Source of the DNA: Kalaharituber pfeilii
Lineage: Eukaryota; Ascomycota; Pezizomycetes; Pezizales; Pezizaceae
Reading direction: 5' to 3'
Assembly: GCA_015179045.1 (NCBI GenBank)
Contig: WHUZ01000011.1
Span: 868,001-932,000, forward strand
Length of the DNA stretch: 64,000 nt
Positions 1 to 12,224 of this stretch are shown in pieces (the first letter of the stretch is position 1; the number at the start of each line of letters is the position of its first letter). A program made the translations under genes and the position numbers. The notes under the pieces were generated by a model. That model did no database searches. It was not told the origin of the DNA and saw only the letters and a program-made list of their open reading frames with translations.

Positions 1-90
1 CTTCTTCACCACCACCGGCCGTGACGGCTCTTCTTCACTCGACTCGTCTCCTCCGATCTTGCGCGGCTTGAGCCTTCTTGCCGGCGGCAT
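1..90 (-). CDS. 5' end of an unidentified gene running off the left edge
   Basis: Minus-strand frame opening with ATG at 90 and staying open to the window edge. The 30 visible residues begin MPPARRLKPRKIGG and continue with an acidic serine-rich stretch and a PVVVKK run. The composition (basic start, then an SSEEE cluster) looks like the disordered N-terminus of a nuclear protein, but no family can be named from 30 residues. It is divergently oriented to the SmG gene, whose ATG lies 376 bp away, so the two may share a promoter. A competing minus-strand frame starting at 257 reads through the same bases in another phase and looks less protein-like. Confidence 0.45.
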   Translation of the reverse strand, partial: MPPARRLKPRKIGGDESSEEEPSRPVVVKK

Positions 91-465
91 CGTTTACTCC
101 TTTGCGCGCTATGTAGGTGAATTAGTCGTGTCGTCGTGCCTTCTTTGGGTATCCGCAATTCCAGCTCGCGGACTCCTGATGTTGGTGCTTGGTCGAGAAG
201 CGTGTGTGTACGATAGGTAATTGCATGAGCTTCCTTTAGCGTCATACGGTTTGGCATTCGACTGCATGCGGCTCAACGCTTATCCCTGCTCCGTGCATGC
301 TTACATAATCATCGACGCTCGCAGTGCATAGCGTGTTGCCAAGTCCTATCGCAGGAACGTCGACACAACGCAGCAGCATTTCAGACCTTTATTCCCACGC
401 ATCCACCATCTCTCCTCATAGACAGTTTTTGAAATATCCCTATCTCTCTCTCTCCTTGACACGCA

Positions 466-1038
466 ATGCCTCAAGCACAGCCCGAGCTCAAGAAGGTTTC
501 TCTCCCTCCTTCCTTCCTTAGTTCCTTCCTTCCCTCTATTGTTTCCATTGTTATTTCTTTACCCGCGGTCCGAGCAGTTGGCTAACGCAACCTACCTAGT
601 ATCTCGACAAGCGCCTCTTTGTCCAACTCAACGGCTCGCGAAAAGTAATTGGCGTGCTACGGGGATACGATGTACGGGTCCAATTCCTCCCTTCCCTTCC
701 TTGACAAGAACCTTGCGTGGGAAAAAAATGCTGATATCCGGATTCGATATGATCTGTGGGTGCATGCATAGGTGTTCTTAAACATTGTGCTCGACGAGGC
801 GGTAGAGGAGAAACCTGGGGGAGAGAAGGTGAGGATTGGGACTGTGGTACGTGCTTTCTTATATATACATCTATATTATGGAAAATTGGCTGGGGTGCGG
901 GTTGCCAGGGAGCATGGAAGAAAGATATAGCAGGGGGCGGACTACGAAGGAAATTGAGCTGACGGGTTGGACTGGAATTATTAGGTCATACGTGGAAACT
1001 CGGTCGTGATGTTGGAGGCTTTAGAGAGGATAAACTAG
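466..1038 (+). CDS. SMX2: Small nuclear ribonucleoprotein G (SmG), four exons
   Basis: Exons 466-495, 600-671, 772-846 and 985-1038 join in frame to 76 residues, the usual SmG length. The protein starts MPQAQPELKKYLDKRL, has the Sm1 strand pattern with LNGSRKVIGVLRGYD and VFLNIVLDEA, and ends with Sm2 motif VIRGNSVVMLEALERI, which is diagnostic of SmG. SmG is one of seven subunits of the heteroheptameric Sm ring that binds the U-rich site of U1, U2, U4 and U5 snRNAs in the spliceosome. Donors are GTTTCT, GTACGG and GTACGT and every acceptor is AG. The first exon codes only ten residues, so single-exon gene finding would miss this gene. Transcribed convergently with creB. Confidence 0.95.
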
Positions 1039-2262
1039 AGTTGAGTACCGGAGGATGTGTTTGGGAGGCGGGGAAAGTTCGGGGAGCTTGTTAGAGAGGA
1101 GAGGGAGGGAGGAGGGGGGGGTAGAGGACAAACGAACATACGACAAGCAAGCAAGCACAAACCACCCAGCACAAACGAATTAAAAGAAAAGAAGAAATCG
1201 ACAAGACATGATATTAGCCCAACATAATGGACACCAATCCACCGGGGAACGCTAAACTCCTTTCTTCTTTCCATCCCAACTTATCATATATTCGTCTTCC
1301 CTTGAACGCCTATAAGTCTGGTATCTTCAACATCCGCCTCGCCACCACCGCCACCATGAACGCGTTACAAGGAAAGATTAGATAACGAGGTTGCGGATTC
1401 TCCGCTTGTCGCTTTTTTTCTTTTTTTTTCTGGATACATCTGCTCTTGCTAGCTATCCCCTCCCCCCGGCCCTCCGTATTCTCCTCTTTGTTTTTTTTGT
1501 TTTTCTTTTCGTTTCCTCTTCCGTACGTAATGAAAACATGCAATGTCAATGTCACTGTCAATGAAATTGAGCGGCTTCACACATACATCTGACCCAAATC
1601 GTATCATCTTCCTCCACACCTTAAATACACGCTACATGCTCGCGACAACTCCCTCCTACCTTCCCGTTCCAACGATGAGAATGTACGTAAAAATAAAAAA
1701 GTCACATAGGTTCCCCCACCTCACCTCACCTCACCTCACCTCAACCTACCCCATCACCACCCAATCTATTTCTCCATTACCCTGAGCAATAACCCCTATT
1801 CCTTATATCTACCATCTTTCCGAAGGGGGAAATCCCACCCCCTATCCGCATACATCCATCCACCCACCACTCTTTTTTTTTTTTTTTTTTATCCATTTTC
1901 CCCATCTTACTTTTCCATTTCCTTCTTCACCAAACCAAGCATCTCCCTCCTCACCCAGCCAGGCCCATTTACATTCACCTACATTCACCTCTACCCGCGC
2001 CATCCGGGTATAATCTAGCAACCATAATCAACCCACATATATCCTTTTTAACTTTTTCTCACACACAACATATTTCGCCCCGTACATCCACACACCCACA
2101 TACATGTATCTGCCAAGTTACGATTAGGTTCAAAGAATATTAAATAAAATTAATTAAATATAAAGTCACCTTTTATTATTATTTGCCCCATTAGTTAAAA
2201 GTTGCCCCTTCCCCCCCACCCCAACCGCCACCACCGAAAGAGAAAAAAAAAAAAAAAAAAAA

Positions 2263-2327
<65 letters not shown>

Positions 2328-2570
2328 GGGGGTTTATATGTGCAGCTACTTATGATGATGACGATGATGATTTTGATGGATTGATGTATGGATAAATTAA
2401 AGAATCAAGTACTTATTAGGAATTGAGGATTTGAGAACCAAAAAAAAAAAAAAAATAAAAGATTTCCGGATAAGATTTCCCATCGTCACAAACAATAAAA
2501 AGTAAATAATAAATTAAAAAAACAAACCCCCTTATTCTCCTTAGAAAAATCAAAATACCAAAAAGAAAAA

Positions 2571-2615
<45 letters not shown>

Positions 2616-3081
2616 AATTATATTTCCCAGTTTCCCGTAAGTATCCAATTTGCAAATTCCCGGAATCCCGCTCCGCGCCCCGCCCCCTTCCTTCCTCCCA
2701 ACTCTGAATTTAAAAAGGTACTTAACCTACATAAAAAGGTTACATACAAAAAAATTCAAGTCCATACAAAGAAAGTCCAAAAAAAATATAGATGGCTCCA
2801 TTCACAATAATAGAAAACACAAATTCAGGAAGAAAAAAAGGGGCGGCAGCAGGGAACATTGAAAAACTACTCACACAAAAGTACAGAGGAAAAAAGGGAG
2901 AAACAACACGGCCAAAATAAATAAATATAAAAAAAACATAATACCAAAAAGCAAAAAACCCCAGGGACCAAATTCAGGCAGACCAAGTCCAAAGGCAAAG
3001 GCAAAAAGTGTAGCATAACCATCTTCCAGGAAAAAGAAAAAGATAAAATACTACAAATAAAAATCCCCCACTCTTTCCTTT
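1039..3081. other. Intergenic region between convergent genes SmG and creB, low complexity
   Basis: Holds the two 3' UTRs. No coding sequence is convincing. It is rich in homopolymers and microsatellites: T18 near 1872, the A22-(GT)23-G22 composite at 2243-2332, and an A-run of about 39 at 2574-2612. Short open frames here are only translated repeats. Confidence 0.7.
2243..2332. repeat. Composite microsatellite A22-(GT)23-G22
   Basis: Three different simple repeats abut without spacer: 22 A (2243-2264), 23 GT units (2265-2310) and 22 G (2311-2332). The G-run and the alternating purine-pyrimidine GT tract could form G-quadruplex-like or Z-DNA structures. It lies about 750 bp downstream of the creB stop. 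Confidence 0.9.
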
Positions 3082-5744
3082 CTATTCCATCATAATACTC
3101 CTTTTCCTTCTTAGCCCCGCAAACAGCCCTTTCTTTTTCTCCTTCGTCTTGCCCACCGCTGCTGTATCGTCTTTCCCTTTGGATGCGCTAATTTGCGGTG
3201 TCGATTGCAGCAAAGTCTGTTGGTCTTCCCCGCTTCGCTCTAAAGTCTCCGTCGATACCTCCTCGGTGACTTTCTCAACCTTTGCTGCTCCGTTGCCGTT
3301 GACGGCGGTGCCATTGGCGGTCAGTACAGCCTTCCCCTGCGCAGTTTCCTCTTGTAAAACTCCATTGTCGTAGCTTTTCCTCTCGGCATCCTTCTTGTCT
3401 TTGCCGTTCAACACTCCCGCGCCTGATCCTCCAAACCAACTATGCCCCCTCGCCATACTCTTGCTCGTCGTCTTAAACCTAGTAAATCCTTTCTGATTAT
3501 CCTTCTCTTTTTCTCCCACCAATACTTCCTCCCCCGTCGCCAACTTGGCCGCCAATTTCATTGCTGCCTTCTGATCCTTCTTTTCCCTTTCTCGTTCCTT
3601 CTTACTCTTCGGCAATTGTATTGTTACATGTGTATCTTCCAACGCGGCTGCTGCCGGCATCCGCGCCCCCTCAGGAGTCGCCCCCCCGATCGGTAAGGGC
3701 TCGTCAACGCATGCGTCAACAAAGGTGCCTTGTCCGCGAACTTCTCATCCTCTACCACCTCCGATACATCATACGCCGTCGTGAGTCCCAGCTTCTCTGG
3801 ATCGCTGCCCCCACCCGAAATATTCGTCGCTTGCAGCTGCACCTCCCCACCCGTCTCCTCCTGCATGTCTTTCTGCATTTTCTCGAACGTAGTCTCTTGA
3901 TAAAACAACACATATGCACAAGCCAGCTTCTTCTCATCTCCAAAGAAGTTCCTCACATACGACTTGTCTACAGGCTCGACCAGCTCGTCATCAAACAGCA
4001 GCCATCCTTTGTCCTCCGTCTTCACAATGGTCACATAATGTCCATGGTATGGTCCTCCACCAATATGCACAACCACCGCATACAGCTCGTAAAGCCTATC
4101 TGGATCCTCTGCATCGTCGGTAGTATTGAACAGCCGTAAGTAATAAGGATACACCACCCTATGAAATAACTTCTGGTGCCTCCCAGCCTCCTCTGAGTAC
4201 TTAAACCTCTTCAAATGGAGCGCCAGGATCCGCGGCAGCCGCTTGATCTTCATTCGCTTTTCAGCCTCCTGAAGACCGCCGCAGCAGTCGCAGTGGAACT
4301 TGTTACGTTCGCACAGCATCTCGCTCGCAGAAAAGTTCCGCAGACATGAGGTGACAGAGGCATGCTTGTCCAAGTCAATGGATAAATCAAGGAAGACTTC
4401 GTCGCGCCGTGATATTGTTTCACATGTTAGGCATTTGGTTTCGGAAGTGAGAAGGCCTTCAAAGAGGTCGTGGATCCATCCAGTAGATAGCGGCGCTACC
4501 GCGGTTGTCGAAGACGTGGTTTCTGATGTAGTCGAGGCGGCCGAAGAGTTTGCTCCTGGGGTTAGAGATCCAAGGCCTTTTTGTGAAGCTGTTGAGATAG
4601 AACCATTGGCTTTGGAAGCGTTGGCCAACTTTCTCTGATACTGTTCGACATTTTCTATCACCTGGTTTAGCACATAATTGAGAAACTCGTGAGCATCCTG
4701 ATGTAAGCTACTCCTAAACATCTCATTGTCCCTTTTTAGGATCTCTACAAACTTCTGTGGACTAATGACTCCTGTTCGCGAGTTGTGAGCTATTATCGTC
4801 TCGAAGATGTCCTTCAGCGCCGAGAACAATGATTCCTGCATTCCATAGCTCCCATAGTTCCCCGCATCTACTTTCAATACTGGGCCTGTAGCTAATGCAG
4901 CTTTCTTCTTTGCTTCTGGTGAGTTTGGATCCTCGATTTTCACCGGAGCTGCAGGTTGAATAGCCGCTACCATTGGTATCGATTTCCGCCTTGTATCATC
5001 CTTCGGTGATATTGGTGATAACGGTGATTTCGAGGACCGCATTGTGGAGTTTGGCGATGTGACATGGGCTCCTCCTCCCCACGTTGTTGATTCCGTGTTT
5101 ATCCGCTGTAAGCTTGTCCGTCCACCATTAGGCGCCATGGCTGTTCCATTGCCATTTACTGCTTGTGGAGCAAAGGTTGAGCTGATGGCACTGAGGTCTT
5201 TCTGGGATAACATGGCCCTGTGGGGGAAGTTGACAACACATTCCCGGAATGGTTTTGAGAAGTATAGGCATTGTAGTATGGAATTGCAGTAGCTGTTGAG
5301 TTGAATTGTAAGCCCTCCTGGATCTTTCCCTCGATCGTAGCAGGCTGCTATATTGATTTCAGAGGGGATTATTCCAGCGTACCAAGTGTTTCCAAATTTT
5401 TCTCCATTAACTACCTAGGCGACCGGAATAGCATTAGCAAGGCCTCAGCCCTGGTAGAAAAAGTAAAGAACAGTATTCCAATTGGGATTCTATCCTTGGC
5501 TGAGCCACAAATTTCCTCCCCACCAGTGTAAAGGATTCAGGAGCCCATACATTTTCCATTCCAAAGAACTTGTCACTTCCATCAAGGCGGGGCGGCCCAT
5601 CCTCTATCAACTGTGCTATTTCCCTAACTTGTGATAAAACATTTTGCTTTGCGACCTGTGAGCTCGTGGACTGTGTTGCGTTATTACCCTATGAACCGTA
5701 CTATCGCCGTTAGCCAACGCCAAACAAACTTTGAGTGACGACAT
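3082..5744 (-). CDS. creB: Ubiquitin carboxyl-terminal hydrolase, CreB/USP12-46 type
   Basis: Proposed exons 5744-5730, 5688-5551, 5414-5383, 5292-3756 and 3699-3082 give 779 residues in frame. The Cys box [14 protein letters not shown] spans the third and fourth exons and contains the catalytic cysteine. The zinc ribbon is CLTC plus FHCDCCGG. The His box is [10 protein letters not shown], followed by [33 protein letters not shown] is typical of the family. The basic, coiled-coil C-terminus begins [13 protein letters not shown] and ends RRKRSIMME. In Aspergillus CreB works with the WD40 protein CreC to remove ubiquitin from substrates in carbon catabolite repression and permease turnover. Weak points: the 41-nt first intron, a VVNGEK insertion before the Cys box, and the frame change at 3700-3755, explained by a 56-nt intron or by a slip in a G7 tract. 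The start at 5744 is an inference. Confidence 0.88.
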
Positions 5745-6875
5745 AAGCTAGCCGCTCTCCCAAGGCGAGAATGCAGTCGAGAAGCTTTAGCATTTGCTGT
5801 GGCAGTGTAGACAAGAGTAATTGTAACGGAAGAAAAGAAGGAGGGTTGAACTGACTGAACCGGGCCTCCATTTGTTGATGCTGAACAAATTCATGATGCA
5901 ATCCTACGCAGGGTTTTGAGAGTGAGGTATCCCACTGGCTGCCAAACTCTGTTAGAACCTGATTCCGGGACAGAGACTTGTGTTTTGGTGCTGTGAAAGG
6001 TTGGCTTGTCGTCGCTGCTCTCGGGTGTGCTGTGCGCGTTGAGAGGCAAGAGATGGCAGAGGCAACTCCGGAGGAAGCCCACCGGTGCCAAACTTGCACT
6101 ATTAATCCAAGAAATCCAGAGTATTTTGATCTGGGGCGCCACAAGTTGGGGGGGAGGGGGTCGTTTAATGGTAAAGAGTACACTGTCTTGGGTGTGTGCG
6201 AGGATGTGCGAGATGGGGGGTTGCACGGTGAAATGCAAGGCGAAGCGGTGCGAAACTAGGGGCCCACAAAATCGTCTATTGTTTCCTCGATTACTTTAAT
6301 TCCAGGCTAGGGCCGGGGCACTTGTAAGAACTGAGACCTGGAGATTGAGCCCCGAGGTAAAACGTCACAGTCGGTGAATGCCGATAACCAGTCGATAAAG
6401 CGTCGAAGGGCACGCTTTGGTGTAAGCTTAGCAAGACGCCAATTGCGCTCAGACTGGAGATTGACTGGCCTGGCGGTGAGGGGCAGCACAGAATAACTGG
6501 AGCAAAAGGATTGGACAGAGAGACTGAGCGAGGGTGGCTGGTGGATCAAGTTGAAGCCAGGGCAAATATGGCTGTGGGGGGTGGTGCCGTTCTGCCTGGA
6601 GCGGGCTGGGCAGCAGAGGTATGCACACCTCGCGGTACTTTATTGCCCTTTGGCTGCCAGGGCTGCAGCACCTATCATATGACATACGCCGGAAGGGCCA
6701 AGCAGGCTGCGACGGGTGTATGCAATGCTGCGGCCGTGTCTGTCCGGCTTCTATTCTGGCTTTCTCGACTCTCGCGCATGTATGATACTCGTACACTCTG
6801 GCTGCGGCTCTACCGCCCCGCGCTCCTCCGTCCAGCGTGACGCCCGCTGACGGCGGCTGGGCCAAGCCCACGCTG
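5745..6875. other. Probable 5' region of creB; no gene recognised
   Basis: Several overlapping open frames exist on both strands (for example a 157-residue minus-strand frame ending at 5710), but none resembles a known protein and none splices convincingly to the CreB Cys-box exons. I read this as promoter and 5' UTR passing into a GC-rich island. Confidence 0.5.
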
Positions 6876-6879
6876 CTAA

Positions 6880-6990
6880 CCCACCCTCATTGTCGAGAAG
6901 TTCAAAGGTGCTCTCATTCATGAAGCCCACTACACGGCCGAGCGAACCATTAACCAGGGTTTCGTCGATATTGTAACCCCCACGGCGACA
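6880..6990 (-). pseudogene. Fragment of PIF1-type DNA helicase
   Basis: One minus-strand frame reads NIDETLVNGSLGRVVGFMNE followed by STFELLDNEGG. This matches the conserved segment of cellular Pif1 5'-3' helicases (…NMDETLVNGSLGKVVGF… type) and not the helicase of Helitrons as far as I can judge. Only about 35 codons are recognisable. The flanking sequence in the same frame is arginine/tryptophan-rich, GC-rich and not helicase-like. No start, Walker A or other helicase motif is nearby, so it is a captured or residual fragment and not a gene. Confidence 0.6.
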
Positions 6991-8413
6991 GGGCGGCCAT
7001 CTGCGGTGCGCCCGCGGCCACACGAGGTTGAGCTCACCGGGCACCGGCCGCTACAGGATATTACAAAGAGACGCAGAAAGCTTGACCGGGCTTGGGGGAC
7101 GGCTACAGTGGGCGCCTCCTCTCGCTCAGCTGCCCAGTCCGCGAAGCCCAGCGCCAGCGCCCCAGGTAGCACAGCGCAGCGCAGTCTTCTACGGCGGCGG
7201 CGCACAGCGGGCGTGTGCGGATTGCCCATTCAGCTTGCGAATGTGTCGGCGTGACCGGCTGAAGACCGGGCTGGCTCTTGGCTCCCACCCAGTCTCGAGT
7301 CTCGAGCACCCCCTCCACGCCTCCTCTCCTTCCCCCTCCCGCCTTCAAACCCCGCGCATTCCGCCTCATCCACCGCAATTGCAAAGGCATGACTTGTACC
7401 GTATTCACCTACTTAAGGTGTAAAACACAAACGCGCGCTATGGCGGTCTTGGCAAGCCTCCTAGCGCCAGTGTGCGTGTATACGAAAGTACGAAAGGGCA
7501 CGTGATGATCCCTGAATTACCGCGATGCTAACCTCAACACCACGGAGACTGATATTATGATCAGTCTGAGTGCTGAAGTAGGAGACTGGATCAGGGTGAT
7601 TAATAGACTGGCTTCTGGGTGCTGAAGAGTAGGAGATATTATATATCGAGTATCCTCGTCCTCCAATGCCTCTGCCATGAGCTCGTGTTGCTCAGTCAAT
7701 GCCTAGACTCCGCCAAACAAGGCTATTATTTCAGCTTGCGCGACTGCTCAGACACAGCGAACAGTGCTAATTACCTGCTTAAGCCTGGCCCACACGCCCC
7801 TATCCCTCCTGCCCATTATTCGCCCCCCCTTCCACCCCAGTTCACACCCTCTGCAGATTGATGGTCACTATGATATCTTTCACTCTCCCCCCATCCCTCT
7901 CCCCCCCCATCCCTCCCCCCCCATCCCTCTCCTCCCCGCAGGCATCCATTACCTGGCGGCTGGGTGAATTCTCCAAAATTTTGGGGTAGCAACTAAGATA
8001 CATGGATTTTATAGTACTTAACCAAGGGAGTCAACCCCTCAACCATCGATCGAAAAATTCAGATATTGCCCCCCCCCCCCCCTGCTATGGTTCCCCTACA
8101 GCACATCAATTCCTTCCAACGACCGGGTATATTTGCAGGAGGAACCACTGATCCACTGATACTGCAGACCATTCTCTCAAGAGATACGAATAGCTCGCCA
8201 TATTAGACAGCCGTTATCTGTCACCGGCGTGTTAAGCAGTGGCATTCTCGGCTCTATAAGACATTTTCTGGGCAGTAGCTATGTAATGATCATCCTGTTA
8301 TTACTCCCTGATCGATAAACCACCACTCCACCGGGAGTTCGAGATGCTTTCCAATATCAGCCTATAACCGTTCCATCCACTCGCGCTATCTCTAAGACAC
8401 CTCTCCTCTCAAC
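6991..8413. other. GC-rich island then C-rich low-complexity sequence; no gene seen
   Basis: Roughly 6.45-7.45 kb is clearly GC-richer than its surroundings and full of overlapping open frames on both strands, as expected from GC content alone. From 7.8 to 8.1 kb there are runs of C and repeated CCCATCCCTCTCC-like blocks. I found no protein family apart from the PIF1 fragment to the left. Confidence 0.5.
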
Positions 8414-8549
8414 ATGCCTAGGTCGCAAGGATCCCAGTTATTTGGTCCCAGCAACGCAAAATGTGAGCAATGAGGTTCAAGTACATCGAGTGGCAGGTGC
8501 CCTCAAATCCTTGTTCCTTGCTTTGAATTGGCTGCATTCAACATGACTT

Positions 8550-10184
8550 TATGGCAGAGGTCAGCAAAATCTACATCGCCAAAGCAAGAAAAGGCCACGG
8601 ATTCTGGGGTGCGTTAGTCTACGGTTAGAGGGGCATTACAGGTGCACCGCTTGCACCCATGCAATCACATCTGCGCTATGCTGTCCCTGCCCAGACCACA
8701 GTGGGCCGACGGTAAATGTCGCGGTAAGCCGATTTACTGTACCACTCACCGGCAGCGGGGAAGCAGAAAGTGCGATAGTTAATTGCTTTAATAAATCGTG
8801 CCACAACCGGCCCCGACTGGGAGGCAAAACTTGTTATCTTCTGTCCCCTCACCAATGGCAGATACACACCCGGATGCTGATTATTTATCTGTTGATGGTT
8901 GGATATTGACCATCTGGTACTTTGTTTGCTGCGAAGACAGCTGGGGTAAAACGAGCTTCAAGCAACGTTTGGACATTTCCTCGGAAAGGTATATTGTCAG
9001 CCAGTCGACAAAATTTTATAGGTAACATTCGCACTAATGAAAAGCTAGTTCTGCATGAGATATTTTCAGCTCTTCTTGTGCCACTCGGAGAACGTCAAAA
9101 TTATGTAGCGTTGCATGGAGGTTTCTACCGAGCAGATGCCCTTACATCTTGTCCTAATTGGGCGGGTTTTGCATGACCTACATTGACCACACGATATTTT
9201 ACTGCATTTGCACCTGCCTAGTCGGGTACGGCATAGATCTGCTGGGTATCAGAATGCTGCTGTTAATCCTTTGTATGTGGCGTGATGGGCTCAATAATTC
9301 TCTCGGTACTCTTAGAGCTCAGAATCTATTCGGACCAGGATAGAAACAGTTGAACGTCATTGTAAAAAAGATAGGGATTCTGAGTCATTTCATTGGTCGT
9401 TAATGCTTAGCATAAATCGTCGGCTCAGTTTTGTAGTACACCAATATCTCAACACTGCCGTCGCCTAAGTTGCAACCATCCAATGTATAAGCTTTTCGGC
9501 CCTATAATTCCGAATCTCAAATCTAGCAACATCTTATGAGACATGCGATATCGTCTTACGTACTAGATACCCTATTTTCATGTTCCTTTCTTCATTTTTT
9601 GCTCAACAGGGTGGAAGTTTGGGAGGTGTCACCAGGTCAGGTAAACCACAGTACCCCTGGGATTAGCTACCCAAATGGCGCAATAATGGTCGTGGCAAGA
9701 CATTCGGATGCTTTGTAAGAAAGCAGAGATTAAAAATCAGGTAACCTACACAGGCAGCTTGACTGTTAGAGTTTTCCGGTAGACTGAAGGTTACACCACC
9801 CTGCTCTCCTCATGTATCTACCTTATGGCTACCTCATATCTGACGACATACCTCGTCGACAACATCATGTGGTGGCCGGTTATTGGTAAAGCACTGCAGG
9901 GTGGTGCTACAGTACAGGCATAGGTATATACAACCCTCGCCGACTCGGAGGATTCTTGTTGTCGCGAGATGCGGTTGCTAACTTACGTTTTTATCCACTA
10001 GGCTGCGTCAAAGGAACTCAAGTTTACGGATGGCCAAGGCGGTGAATTTATGACTCGCGGATATGAGCTTCTTACGCTACCTGATGTCACCATTGGTGTG
10101 TGGAAGTGGTATGATATATCCCCAGTAGGAAAGGGTTGGGCTTTAGTGCTTCTGGAAGCATGTGTCAGAGAGAGGAATATGTAG
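8550..10184 (+). pseudogene. Decayed coding relic, family not recognised
   Basis: Pieces of protein-like plus-strand sequence occur in order: EVSKIYIAKARKGHGFWG near 8.56-8.61 kb, APLAPMQSHLRYAVPAQTTV near 8.65-8.71 kb, VEVWEVSPGQVNHSTPGISY plus PNGAIMVVARHSDAL at 9610-9714 (acceptor CAACAG, donor GTAAGA), and AASKELKFTDGQGGEFMTRG with YELLTLPDVTIGVWKWYD and VGKGWALVLLEAC at 10002-10184 (branch CTAAC, acceptor CCACTAG). In-frame TAG/TAA codons and impossible 33-nt introns interrupt the first part. This fits a RIP-damaged multi-exon gene. I cannot name the product, and coincidence is possible for the shorter pieces. Confidence 0.35.
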
Positions 10185-11416
10185 TAGAGACGCATGGCAA
10201 GAAGCTGTTGGGGCATGATGTCGCTGCACATCCCCCGCCTTCTTCCCTACCAGGTGACATGTTCATGGCTATTGTTCTTGACCACCTCTCGCCTTCACGC
10301 CCAACGACGATCTTTCAAAACTCGGATATTCTGGATTCCTTTTTATCTGGGTCCAGGGATTTCAAGAAACTCTAAATGGGGATATTGACCTGTAACACGA
10401 CTATGCGTTTAACATAGAGGAAACTGAGTATCACCCCCTCGCGCATTCATAAGAGAATAGTTGGCTTCACTTACAGCTTTTTGGAACCTCTGTGTATATT
10501 ACAGATATGCTTAAATCCCCGGTACCCGCCGTTTGTCACAATGTGACTGTATATCTAATTTACCACAGCTACGCAATACGCACACGTATACAGCAAGTGT
10601 ATCCGATATACTTACAGTCACTCCGGCTTGGTATTCGACGTCATATGTCCCATGTCAGACCCTTTTTTTCCCTTAGAACACAAACAGAAAAGATTTTAAC
10701 CTACAATAGGACGCGCAATATAGATTGTAAAAATGTATATATGTACGTAACGTGGTGTTACCCCTGGAAGGTACCTGTACCTTTAGGGTGTGGGGGGGAA
10801 GGTAAAAATATAAATGGGGGGGTATGGCAAATGTCTATTCTGCACTTAATACTTGTAGGTACTACCCCCCATTTTTTTGTATTCTAATATACCTACACAC
10901 ATACTCTAAGTTTGAGTGTACACAGATCCATGGATAAGTAGCTACAGCAGCCGTTAAGTTATGTACTTCAGGTCCCTGCACATACCTATTACAGTAATAT
11001 ACATATACTCGTACATAACCTCCAGCAGGAAAGGAGTCCCCTGCTTAACAACTCATGCGCACCTCAAGTACCGTAGTACTCTCCTACACAATCCATCCCA
11101 CCTCCCATCTCCCATTTCCGATCCCCCCCCCCCTACGACCCACCCACCCAAACAACAAAATAGTATAGTAGGTACTTACTCTAAGCTATCGAAAATATAG
11201 GTAAAACCAAACTGCATACTAATTATTCTATACCTATAACTTACGCATCTATAACCTTCCATAACTACTTTTTTTTTTTTTTTTTTTTTTCTCTTTTCAT
11301 CCTACTTTTTGTCGCGGCGACAATTAATACCGAGCACAAACCCGAGCCCGAGGCCCCCCCCCCCCCCCTCCCGCCCCAATCCCGAACCCCGAGTTCCTGG
11401 CCAGATCCGACGAACG

Positions 11417-11450
<34 letters not shown>

Positions 11451-11539
11451 CAAAACTCTCTAGTTATGCTACTTCGCTGGTTGCGCCACCTTGTAAAACT
11501 ACTATTCCCTTCACACATACACATACACACACACATACA

Positions 11540-11586
<47 letters not shown>

Positions 11587-12224
11587 TCATATATATAACA
11601 TATCTCACTATACACCACTATACACACATTTGCGAACTGCGAACTACAAACTACCTGTAGCGGGCGTTATAGTACATACATACATCCTACATCTACACCG
11701 CAACAGCCAAAAAAAAAAAGTGAAAAAATAATAAATTGATTCATCACCATCACCAACGCCATCATTGCACTTTCATTACCATCTCCACCCACCCCCCATT
11801 CCCACCACCCCTTACTCCTCCTAACACACATACACACACAATTCTTCATATATACTTTTATATATATATATATATATCTAAATCCGGATAACTTCACACA
11901 AAGGTTTTACTTACTTTCGGGACTACATAGTAGAGGTATATATATATAATCCAAACAACTTTGAAAAAAAACACACAAAAAGAAAAAAAAGAAAAAAGAA
12001 AAAAGGAAATAGCGAAATCCCAACCACATATAAAATGTAAAAGAAGAGGGGAAAAAAAAAGAAAGGTTAAATCATCAATTCTCTACCACATACACATCTC
12101 ACACACGCAAAAAAAAAATCAAATGGAGATAAGTAATATTATAGCCAGAGAAGCCAAAATAAAGGGTAAAAAAAAAAGGCCCAGTCTCATCATAAAAGTA
12201 AAAAAAACACATACAATAGCTCAT
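10185..12224. other. Intergenic, AT-rich with clustered simple repeats
   Basis: No gene seen. Between 11.27 and 11.60 kb there is a dense cluster: a T-run, a C-run, an A33 tract (11417-11449) and a (CA)n tract (about 11519-11584). A-rich sequence continues to 12.2 kb and includes the 3' UTR of the chitin synthase gene. Confidence 0.7.

Noticed and set aside
2202..2655. Frames with CVCVCV, GGGG or poly-Phe
   Set aside because: Pure microsatellite translation (A, GT and G runs).
5710..6183. 157-residue minus-strand frame as the CreB N-terminus
   Set aside because: It cannot be spliced in phase to the Cys-box exons and has no CreB-like sequence.
11265..11731. Frames with long Lys, Phe or His-Thr runs
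   Set aside because: They are translations of poly-A/poly-T and (CA)n tracts.
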